From Priapulus caudatus (taxonomy: Eukaryota; Priapulida; Priapulimorpha; Priapulimorphida; Priapulidae): 64,000 bases of DNA. The notes under the pieces were generated by a model. It was not told the origin of the DNA and searched no databases. It saw nothing but the letters and a program-made list of their open reading frames with translations. A program made the position numbers and the translations under genes. The stretch lies in assembly GCF_000485595.1 (NCBI RefSeq), contig NW_014577501.1:21739-85738 (forward strand), read 5' to 3'. Below are positions 36,261 to 45,360 of the stretch, piece by piece. Numbering within the stretch: position 1 is the stretch's first letter; every line of letters begins with the position of its first letter.

Positions 36261-37034
36261 GTGTGCATGCATATATGCGGGAATGATGTGATTGCGATCG
36301 GGAATGGTTGGCTGGCAAGTCAAGCGTACACAATCGCTATTGCAACTGCATAGCCGAGACAGACATTGCGAGTTTTGCAGCAGTTTTTGCAGCTGCGGCT
36401 GGCTTGTGTAACCAATGATAATGCCTTGACTTCGAGGCGTGCAATTTCAGGGGCGATTTCGAACAGTTTTCTTTTTAACTGTCGCCCCCGTAATCACATT
36501 TTCGCGAGCTCTTTTTGGAACTTCGGGGGCGATTTCGCCCGCCGCCCCCGTGTATTTTTTTCACTGCTCCACAGGTACTTGAAACAAGCTAAAATATACG
36601 GTCCGAGGATCCGTATAATATAATATTATTATATATAGGCTATAGTGATATCCAATAACAAGCAAATTATCCACTTCAGATTATAGAAGAGGAGTTTATA
36701 TTTTAGACTGCGCGCAGCGCAATCTCGAGTTTGCAGCGCAGTCTGCCGCTTGATAGATTGTGCTGCAAGATCTTAAAAATGTGCAGTGCGATCTTGAAAT
36801 AGTGCAGATCGGAAGATTGCGCGCAACATATACACATAATGATGAATTATTCGAGTGGTGCATACACAGTATTAACCTCGTTCCTACACTGGCACGGAGT
36901 TTCATTTCCTAGAAAATAACAGGAGCCGTGGTGATTATAATATATACATGTCATGGGGAATAAAAGCCGACCAGCGAGACAAGGCAGTGACAAGATATTT
37001 CCTGTATACCTAGGCTATGACATTCATAATATCA
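36261..37034. other. intergenic DNA, no gene seen
   Basis: Contains short repeated boxes (GGGGCGATTTCG near 36450 and 36526; GTGCAG/GATCTTGA near 36700-36810) but no recognisable exon. Confidence 0.4.
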
Positions 37035-37408
37035 GGGTGCAAAATTAACGGGAGTCCAGAGTCAAATACTCCCTGATTTACTGTCGGACTCCCTGATTTG
37101 ACATATGCAGGAGTCCGTGTAACTCCCTGAAAATTCTGCCATACTAACTAGTTCAGTTCTGGAGCACGGCCTCGCGGAATTACTGTATTTTTTCAGCTAA
37201 TGACTAAATGAGTAATGTACAAAGAAAATTTGGCAGACATGCAACTGCATGCATCTTAAAAATAAGCACATGCGTTATTGTTAATATCATTAATTTTGAA
37301 CCTCAGTCTGCAGACTCACTCATTTTACTGCGGACTCCCTGTTTTTGAAGGTAGGGAGTCCGTTGCCGTTGGACTCCCTTGTTCAAAAGTCAATTTCTAC
37401 CCCTGTAA
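37035..37408 (-). repeat. dispersed GGGAGTCC element, copy 2
   Basis: Inverted relative to the copy at 6285-6680 and in the same orientation as 59984-60268. It lacks the 20-bp expansion. It starts near GCAAAATTAACGGGAGTCC and ends near AAAGTCAATTTCTACCCCTG. Confidence 0.7.
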
Positions 37409-37631
37409 TATGATAGAATTTAGAACGACTAGCTCTAGCACTTTAGTAGTTTCTATTCCACTACATTTCGTAATGCGGAACGACGAACACCACACCACGG
37501 CAGAGGGATAAAGTGTCTGAGTGAGCGCAACAGCACCTCATCAGGCTCGATCTCATCCCATTCAAATAACCCGATTAACCGTCCTGATAGCCGATGCCTA
37601 CACACACAGTCATGTGACGATGTGTCATAAG

Positions 37632-37826
37632 GAGCGTTCACACGGACACAGGCACTTGAAGCGTTTCACCTGTAAACACACGCTGCCGCCATTGCTGCTG
37701 CGCTCACTGACATATAAATATATAGTGTATATATTTATTATATATTTATGTGTCAGTGAGCGCAGCAGCAATGGCGGCGGCGTGTGTTTACAGATGAAAC
37801 GCTTCAAGTGCCTGTACACACGAACG
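37632..37826. mobile_element. near-perfect palindrome with GCGTTCACACGG ends
   Basis: Arms at about 37635-37722 and 37728-37825 meet in an AT-rich centre. The outer part carries AGGCACTTGAAGCGTTTCA, which also occurs in related form in the palindrome at 42909-43292 and near 43480-43505. It has the shape of a MITE without a loop. Confidence 0.7.
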
Positions 37827-37849
37827 TTTTTGGCCCGAGCCTAATTAGG

Positions 37850-38040
37850 GCTCAGAGGGTCTATGTCCCGCGAGGTACTGCCAGAACGTGCCCTGGGTAC
37901 GGTCCGGTATACCGGAACGTACCCTGGTACTATCTAATATGCCGTACCGTACCTCGCCTACTCCCTAACCCTAACCATATTAGATAATTACCAGGGTACG
38001 TTCCGGCAGTACCCTGGGGGACATAGACCCTATGAGCCTA
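37850..38040. mobile_element. palindromic GGGTCTATGTCCC element, copy 1
   Basis: Ends AGGGTCTATGTCCC and its inverse enclose GGTACTGCC, CCTGGTACTATCTAATATG and a CTCCCTAACCCTAACC core. Two more copies occur (44525-44808 and, truncated, 48141-48635). The 11-mer GAGCCTAATTA flanks this copy on both sides, though it overlaps a palindromic sequence. Confidence 0.75.
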
Positions 38041-38084
38041 ATTACATTATATATATATATATATATACATATATATTTATTTAT

Positions 38085-38440
38085 TTATTTATTTATATAC
38101 AAAAACTAGAAAGGGCAGTTGTCGCCAACTACACGTATCCCTCGTGTTCTTCCCAAGATGTGTAAGTATACGAAGTTTGGTCACGCTAGGTCAATTAGGG
38201 GCCGAGTTATAAAGCGGAAGGGGAATATGATGAAGGTCAAGGTCAATGTCAAATAAAGGTCGCAGTGACCTGGTTTTGGTACTCCGCTCAGCTTCTTTTC
38301 AAGATGCGTAAGTATACCAAGTTTGGTAGCGCTAGGTGAATTAGGGGTCGAGTTATAGAGCGGAAGGAAAATTGTCTGCGGCGGCGGCGGCTGGAGAGAC
38401 ATGAAACCATAGTATCCCCGCCGACTTCGTCGCGAGGGAT
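38085..38440. repeat. dispersed repeat with two AAGTTTGGT units
   Basis: Two related units (about 38150-38225 and 38300-38370) each contain GTAAGTATAC, AAGTTTGGT, GCTAGGT and GAGTTATA-AGCGGAAGG. A CGG run and the hairpin GTATCCC...GGGATAC follow at 38410-38440. Repeats of this style are common in marine invertebrate DNA; no protein is encoded. Confidence 0.5.
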
Positions 38441-38568
38441 ACAATAATGGTGTCTCAGCTACTAAATACTCAAGTCAAAATAAATTTATTTCCTATATAA
38501 TTGTATTGCATTATATTACATTATATTATGAAATGGTGATATCACACTGTGCATATATATATACTCAC

Positions 38569-38690
38569 CTCGTATTTGACCTTTTCACCAGTTAATTTGG
38601 CCTTTCTGATCCTTTCTAGGGCAATATTACGAGACTGTTTGCCCTTGCTCTCTTGTCGCCTCCCTCGACTTCTAGACGGGCCATCGGATT
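38569..38690 (-). CDS. POLA1: DNA polymerase alpha catalytic subunit, N-terminal exon on the wrong strand
   Basis: A minus-strand exon with a TTTTAG acceptor and a TACGAG|gtgagt donor encodes SDGPSRSRGRRQESKGKQSR followed by NIALERIRKAKLTGEKVKYE. This aligns with the basic N-terminal segment of animal POLA1 (an Arg-Lys-rich run, then ALERL-KKAK, GEK, KYE). It ends in phase 0, exactly as needed to join the first plus-strand exon at 45361, whose product [13 protein letters not shown] is the next segment in the family. But it is transcribed in the opposite direction, so it cannot be spliced to the rest in the arrangement shown. The block 35516-39232 that contains it is bounded by a long inverted repeat. 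The start-codon exon was not found. A CpG-rich patch at 39005-39105 lies on its 5' side. Confidence 0.85.
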
Positions 38691-39004
38691 CTAAAATATT
38701 AAATTGTAGATTCACGAGCCAACTGATTAAACTGATGAATCGTGACTCACGGTCAACAATGCAACCCAGCTAGTTGATATGGGAGCCTTCCTCACACTTG
38801 CAGCCTAAGTGAGAATATCTATATGTCTATAGTAAAAGTTTAACGTTTAAAACATTGTGTAGTTTTCACTAAAATTAGCACATCCGCATTTTTACTATAA
38901 TGGCTCTGTGGATTATTGTGCGGAAGATGTTACAGTTCTGATCTTGTGCCATCTAGTACATGATGTAATTTTTTATGTAATTTATGTATCCTTGTAATCC
39001 TCAA

Positions 39005-39105
39005 AAATTATCAGTTCTCGGCCGCAGCAGTTTCACGGCGAGTAAACGCCCGGGCGAAAACCATTTCGCCATCTATAAACAATCAACTTGCGCGCAAAGA
39101 GCCTG
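39005..39105 (-). promoter_or_regulatory. CpG-rich patch, possible POLA1 promoter
   Basis: About 100 bp with many CpG, including CGCCCGGGCGAAAA and TTGCGCGCAA, lies 5' of the misplaced POLA1 exon on that exon's strand. These resemble E2F-type sites only loosely. Position and composition are the sole evidence. Confidence 0.2.
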
Positions 39106-39232
39106 GTCCTTTAAGCACAAAAAGTATCAATCACGCATCTGTATATTGGTACAGTTCTAGTAGATGTGCATATTACTTCGTGATACATAAGGTGCATAAA
39201 ATCCATTATGTGCTTTGTACAGTTTACAATAG

Positions 39233-40659
39233 GGCACAGATTTATGTGTACAAACGGTACATACAATATTTTAAGCAAGTTGTGTCTGTCGACGTGGATA
39301 TTCTTCCAAGCATCGAAAATGCGTTCAGTTGAGATATCTCTCCGAGCATTGGAAACTGGTTGTTCAGAGCTACTTTGTCGAGCACCACATAGAGTATGTA
39401 CTACGTACAGTACTAGAAGGCGCTTTGTTTGCACTGGCACAATTCTAGTTTGGGACACCGCAAATGTTTTTCGCAAATGTCCTAAACTAATCCAAGGTGG
39501 CTAAACTAGGATATAGGTGTTTCCTAGCCAACAATTCGTTGAGATATTCTTTCCATGTATCAGAAACTGGTTGTTGAGAGCTATTTTCATGAATCATGGA
39601 GTATCGAAGTGTTGTTAGGCACTATACTTCGATATAGGTATAGGTCATACTTCGATATATATCCTCAAGCTTGGCTTTGGAGACTAAATATTTATGATTG
39701 AGGTTTATGAGGTTTATGGAAATGAGGTGTTAATATTTCACATTTTGTAATAAAGTAATTTTGTGCGCGGGAAGGCATGTGCCTAAAGCCGCAGCACACA
39801 CGTGAGTAATTTTACTCAAGTAAAATGATGCACGAGTCGAAGTACTCACGCGAATATTTCAGCGTCCGCCGCAAACAAGAGTAAAATTACTCAAGGTATG
39901 TGGTAATGTAGATCGCGTGACTGTGCCGCAGCCAATACTGGAACAGTCATCTTTAAAATGATTTAAACGCATAGCTGTGAGTACCACTGTTGAGTAAATT
40001 TATGCAGCTAGCGCGCACACGTTGAGCATTTTGGATGCACGACGTCAAAATCATCTAACATGTGTGATTTGATGTTTTTTGATGTATGCGTCAGAAAACT
40101 CTACGAAAATCAGGCGCACACGTGAGTATTTTGACGCATGCTCATTTTAACTTGAGTAAAACGTGTGCACCGGGCTTGAAGTTTTACTTGAATTATGCAT
40201 TATTCTTTTTTTCTTATCTTTCTTTCTCCACATTATTTTTCGCATATCGCAACGAATGCGTTTCTGGTGCTCGGAGTCGGAAGAATATTCACGTCATTTG
40301 TTTATTGTGAATTTGGAAATACTATATCATGTCAATAACTTCAAATTCAATGACATTGACAATAACTTGAAAACGTCAGTATAAAATGGTATACCTTGTA
40401 ACCTCATCTTCACAGACATTGGAACGTCTCAATAAAAAAAGAAGGTAAATAAACACAAAAGGTATTTACTACCAAAGTCTTATGTTTCTCTGGNNNNNNN
40501 NNNNNNNNNNNNNNNNNNACGAAATAACACGTCGTTTAGCGCACTAAGCTACGTACTTTTGTTGCATTTTAGCATTCCGCCTAATAAGAATAAGCCCGCC
40601 TTCTTCGTTGATGGGCATGAATGGGGCGTCACCGACGTGACGGTTCCTTTCCCCAGCCT
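39233..40659 (-). repeat. right arm of the long inverted repeat
   Basis: Reverse complement of 33769-35515 with an N gap (40494-40518) replacing the segment that corresponds to about 33912-34250. Past its end the repeat continues to 41701 as copy 2 of the LINE-like element, so this side is the longer copy of the same family. Confidence 0.85.
40494..40518. other. assembly gap (25 N)
   Basis: A run of N inside the right inverted-repeat arm. Sequence on both sides matches the left arm, so about 340 bp may be missing. Confidence 0.95.
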
Positions 40660-41701
40660 GTTTTCTTTTTGTAAATAATGAAATGCCGGCCGATGTATTT
40701 CGAATCGAACAGGAAAATGTTCTGCATTTTTACTTGCTGTCGGAAGTGAACGAGTGCGTCATTCATTAAACAATTCAATAAAACAACACAATTAATGTTC
40801 GGAGGCAAATCCGAGATAATGTTTACATGCCACAGCGCCATCTTGGTATGTTTTATAAGTTAATATGGGAATTTTCAATAAAATAATGCGTTTTTATATG
40901 TATTTACACCAATTTACGTATAGAAACTATATGTTATTTTTACTGATTTCTCCGTATTTTCCTTGGAGTTTTCATCGTTTTTAATGCCTTTCGGTAGGTT
41001 TTCTGCGTGATTATTATTTTACGCAGGCACTCATTTGGAAATCCTCCAACATTTTTACTTCTTCCTTAGTTAAGTTAGTCCATCTTTCACTGTTATTTAG
41101 GAAGGAAGGTCAAACTGTGCATTCGATAATTTTACTCTTGCTTCTATAGTATGATTTCCATAATTTGCTCTTCTGCCCACGCATAATATTTCCCTCATCA
41201 TGAACCTACATTTTTAAGTTCGGACTCTTATCATATCGTTATAACCTCCTATATCATTAATTAAATCCCCTAGTATGAAATATTGTTCTTGTGCATTTTT
41301 TTAATACTTGGTTGCTATTAAATTCTCTATCTTTTCTTTGTTTTGTGAATGTTATAACCTTTGTATTTGTTTTGTTCATATTAAATTCGAATCTTTTGAT
41401 TCAGCTAATCTGGAGAATGACTGACCAATTTTTTGTTACGGTTTTATAATCTCCAATTCCTACATATCGTCAATATATAATCATTGTCATCTTCTAAAAC
41501 GACAGACATCCGCTGACCGCTGTGGAGACGTGCACCGGGCCTCGAATTTGGCGCACGTCTCCACTGCGGGCAGCGCTTCATACTTGAACATCCCGCGGTC
41601 GCGTGCGCATATCCCGCGGAACTGCGCGTCTCATCCGCGCGCAGCGCTCAGGATCTACAGCAAGCTGGGCCACGAATCTTGTATCATGTCTCTCTGGATT
41701 T
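40660..41701 (-). mobile_element. degraded LINE-like repeat, copy 2
   Basis: Reverse complement of about 982-2060, including the reverse transcriptase remnant (about 40930-41480) and the GC-rich segment (41500-41701). The catalytic box here reads Tyr-Ile-Asp-Asp and the frame is broken by several stops. Confidence 0.75.
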
Positions 41702-41728
41702 TACGAATACAACACAAATATTCAACCA

Positions 41729-42205
41729 TTCTACTCCATCTTTGTTTCTATTGAAGAACAGTGTTCACTTGTTATAAAACATACTGTCTGTGTTTGTAAC
41801 CGAGCTGTGTCACGCGAAATCACACAAAGCCTGACGAAATTCTCGCGTTCGCTCCGTTGCGCAGTTTATGTAAAGGCTGCAAGTACAGGGCTATAGGCGG
41901 CGCACTGCATTTTGGGAAACTACCACGCTGCTTTCCAACTAACGTATGAGCCTCGTCAAAGCCGCCAGTGGAGCATTGCAAAAACGTTGCAGCGTTGCAG
42001 CGCAAAATGAGGTCCCGAAGAGCCCGGTGGGTATTCCTGATTCCGACAGCCATTTACATAAACTGCGCAACGGGAGCGAACGCGAGAATTTCGTCAGACT
42101 TTGTGTGATTTCGCGTGACACAGCTCGGTTACAAACACAGACAGTATGTTTGTATAACAAGTGAACACTGTTCTTCAAATAGAAACAAAGATGGAGTAGA
42201 ATGTA
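41729..42205. repeat. inverted repeat with 150-bp arms
   Basis: Arms 41729-41880 and about 42050-42205 are near-identical inverted copies (both carry ATTCTACTCCATCTTTGTTT read outward-in and CGAGCTGTGTCACGCGAAAT) around a 170-bp spacer. No target duplication seen; no coding capacity. Confidence 0.7.
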
Positions 42206-42427
42206 GATCTATAGGAATAACCATTTGTCTCTGACGCATTGGATGCGGGACAATGCTGACAAATTCACAAAAGAAAGCGAGGCCATTTGTATTGACCTGT
42301 GCGCCATTTAACGAGCAATTAAATAAACCTGCTCTAGAATGGTTGAATATTTGTGTTGTATTCGTATGAAATCAAGCGAGCGTCGAGCGAATTTTGGCAG
42401 CACGCTTTCCTACCTGCTATATATTTA

Positions 42428-42575
42428 GGCCATGGCTACGCGACCGGTTCCGGACGAGAAGCCGCTAGGCTACGCGTCCGGACATCCATCTCACACAGTG
42501 ATCTTGCAACACGTACACGCATGATTGCGCAACGGGACATTCTGCTGATTGCCGAGTGTGTGTGTGTGTGTGTGT

Positions 42576-42618
<43 letters not shown>

Positions 42619-42679
42619 GGAATGTGTATGTGTGTGTATGCGTGAGAGAGAGAGAGAAGAGACTTGTGCGTGTGTGTGT

Positions 42680-42711
<32 letters not shown>

Positions 42712-42897
42712 CGAGAGAGGACGGATGAAAGATACGACGGCAGCAGTGCATATTGTATATTTTCCGACAATCAGCAGAGCGTCCGCGTGTGCAATCATGC
42801 GTGTACGCGAGTCGCGCGATCACTGTGTGAGTGGATGCCCGATGCGCAGCCTGGAGGCTAGGCGACAGGTTCCAGACACGTAGCCACTGCGATATAG
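42428..42897. mobile_element. inverted-repeat element with microsatellite loop
   Basis: Left arm 42432-42556 and right arm 42765-42895 share inverted boxes (GGCTACGCG/CACACAGTGATC and CAATCATGCGTGTACG). The loop (42556-42720) is made of (GT)n and (GA)n runs, the source of spurious Ser-Leu or Thr-His frames. Confidence 0.65.
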
Positions 42898-42908
42898 TTA
42901 TGCACAGG

Positions 42909-43292
42909 CACTTGGGTTGTTTCAATAATAAAATGATGGTTAATGAATACAACTTGTCAGTACTAGATACCAGTACCAGTAATAGTCTTAATATTTGATT
43001 TGACCTAATAATTCACTTCAATACCGTCCAATACACCGCTGCAACACGCATTTCCTATAGCGTGCCGCCATTGTGCACAAATACACAGTAATATAGGGTA
43101 TATACTATATTACTGTGTATTTGTGCACAATGGCGTGCGCATAGGAATGTGTTGCAGCGTGTATTTGGACGGTTTGAAGTGAAGTTTTTAGATCAAATAA
43201 ACATTAAGACTATTACTGGTACTGGTAGGTCTAGTACGGACAAGTTGTATGTATTAACCATCATTTTATTATTGAAACGGCCCAAGTGCCTA
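42909..43292. mobile_element. 384-bp full palindrome
   Basis: Inverted symmetry runs from GGCACTTGGGTTGTTTCA at the left edge to its inverse at the right edge, with the centre near 43103 in TATACTATATTACTG. Arms differ by a few bases. Such a loopless palindrome could extrude a cruciform and is hard to clone or sequence. Confidence 0.7.
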
Positions 43293-43510
43293 AGGCTATG
43301 TATTTATGTGTCAGTGTGCAGCAGCTATAGCGTGCGGTGTACTTGTGTGTTGCAGATAAGTATTTGGACGGCATTTACAGGAAATTGTCGGCAATAATAG
43401 GTGAAAGAGAGTAGAGAAACATTAAGACTTTGGTATTAAATAGATTTCGTATTTATTTAGCATTATATTTTATTGAAACGCTCCAAGTTGAACTTGAAGT
43501 GCCTGAGGCT

Positions 43511-44524
43511 GTGCTCGTCTTCAGTTCAATTTCAAAGTCCAAGGGAATTAGGGACGGGTGTATCGAAGACGGATCACTATTCACCGAGTAGTGCGTGAGT
43601 ACAAAAGATTTACGGTGTTTGGGAACATTTGAGCTTTCTTATAACTTAATACTGCCAAATACATTCAAAATATGGATTTTAAAGTGGTAAACTTAAGTAA
43701 TAATAGTAAATACCTGGAGTGTTATTGCCATCTTCACCTGGCGCCCATTTTACAGCATACAAAACACCTCAAAATTTGGCGCGAAAAGGTTTGTAGTAAT
43801 TTTGCGATGCGATAACATTGTTTTGTAAATGAATATAATTAGCTTAATATATTAGCTAGCAAAGTAAGTATATTCAGCTACATATATACAAAGTTATGCT
43901 TGAAATCTATTGCTTAAACCATAAAGATAATTTATGAGATATTTCTTGTATCCATGTTTCCAAAACACAAGTACTGCGTGATGAATCAGCCATAGCCCGT
44001 GAATCAGCGTGATAACAACGCTGGCAAAAGAACTTGGGCAAAAGTCATGGCAAAAGTACACAACGGAGAATGAGTCGTGTCACTGTGTGATGATGAGTTG
44101 ACTATAAATTATAATCGATCGGCATTGATGATGTAAAACACCAACCTGAGCAAGTATTGAAGTAAGGCATATCATGTATTAGCGGTAGCCGGTACCGTAG
44201 GCCTACTGTCACTGTGTCGCTGTCACTGACGCTCAAGGGGTCGGTGTCGTAACGTAACAGGTATATATGTACCCGAGGTACATATATCATATGTATACAC
44301 AAAGTGTACCAGACTTGTACTACAGAAATGTACCCTAACCCTAACACTAACCCTAATCCTAACCCTAACAATCTAACCCTAACCCTAACCCTAAACATAC
44401 CTCATATAAAAATATAACATAATACTAAACAACTAAAACTACCTCGGGGTACATATCTGTAGTACTGTTACGACAACGACCCTTCGTGCGTCACTGACAC
44501 TGTCACTGTCGCAGCGTCGCTGAT
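43511..44524. other. spacer with telomere-like patch
   Basis: No exon seen. An AACCCTAACCCTAA patch occurs at 44335-44400, between two copies of a GTACATAT/TACCTCGG-type inverted sequence (about 44260-44335 and 44440-44470). Confidence 0.5.
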
Positions 44525-44808
44525 AGGGTCTATGTCCCCCGGGTACTGCCGGAACGTACCCTGGGTACGCGGTCGGATATCCGGAACGAACCTGGTACTA
44601 TACTTATATATGCCGGACCGTACCTAGCCTACTCCACTAACGAGTCTAGGGAGTCGCCTACGCCTACTCCCTAACCCGAATCGAACCCTAAACCTAACCC
44701 TAACCCTAATCCTAACCCTAACCATATCAAATAGTGACCAGGGTACGTTCTGGTATACCGGACCGTACCCAGGGTACGTTCCGCAGTACCTGGGGACATA
44801 GACCCTAT
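44525..44808. mobile_element. palindromic GGGTCTATGTCCC element, copy 2
   Basis: Longest copy; the core carries CTCCACTAACGAGTCTAGGG and runs of CCCTAA. Flanks GCGTCGCTG and GCGTCACTG form a probable 9-bp target duplication. The inverted ends match the copy at 37850. Confidence 0.75.
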
Positions 44809-44827
44809 GAGCGTCACTGTCACACCA

Positions 44828-45215
44828 ACGCGTTCACACGGTCATGGTTTGGCTCGAGCCAAATGGGCTATAAATTTGGCTCGGGCCGGTTTGAGTCGGA
44901 GCGTTCACACGTACGCAAGTGAATACTGTGTGTCAAATTCAAATTTAAATTCAAATAAATCCGAGTACAATTATCAATCTTGAAACGTGCATCCTGATCA
45001 AATTTTTCGAATTTTTATACTGTTTTGGACTTTATTTGTCGAAGTACACGGTTCGACACTCGCGGCATCTACGCGTCAAACGATTCTACCGCCTCACCGC
45101 TCGCGCCCGAAGCTGGTGCTAAAATTTGGCTCGGGCCTGGTCCGACGTTTTCGATGGACCAAATTGGCTCGTGCCAAATTGGCATGGCCCCGAAAAACGT
45201 CGTGTGATACGCTCG
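44828..45215. mobile_element. MITE-like element with GCGTTCACACG ends
   Basis: Left end ACGCGTTCACACGG with TTGGCTCGAGCCAAAT; right end inverse CGTATCACACGACG with TTGGCACGAGCCAA. The interior repeats TTTGGCTCGGGCC boxes in both directions. No coding capacity. It lies between the displaced POLA1 exon and the rest of the gene. Confidence 0.6.
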
Positions 45216-45360
45216 GCTCGCAGCGCAAATCTGGCGTGGCTATATTTTATATATGAGTATAAATAATATTGCCATTAGGATTAAACTAGTGCAGTAGTGT
45301 ATAATATAGTTGTTTTTCATTTAAATTACCACAGTATTGCTATATTTTTGTTCCACGTAG

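Larger units (their letters stand above)
42361..43510 (+). mobile_element. repeat interrupted by two palindromic insertions
   Basis: The flanks 42365-42426 and 43305-43505 together match the contiguous sequence 34100-34340 (AGCGAGCGTCGAGCGAATTT, then TGTCAGTGTGCAGCAGCTA and ATTAAGACTTTGGTA). The 0.9 kb in between contains an inverted-repeat element with a GT/GA-rich loop (42428-42897) and the palindrome 42909-43292. TATTTA is found at both junctions. Confidence 0.65.

Noticed and set aside
42436-42952. Ser-Leu/Thr-His frames on the minus strand
   Set aside because: Caused by GA and GT microsatellites in the loop of an inverted-repeat element.
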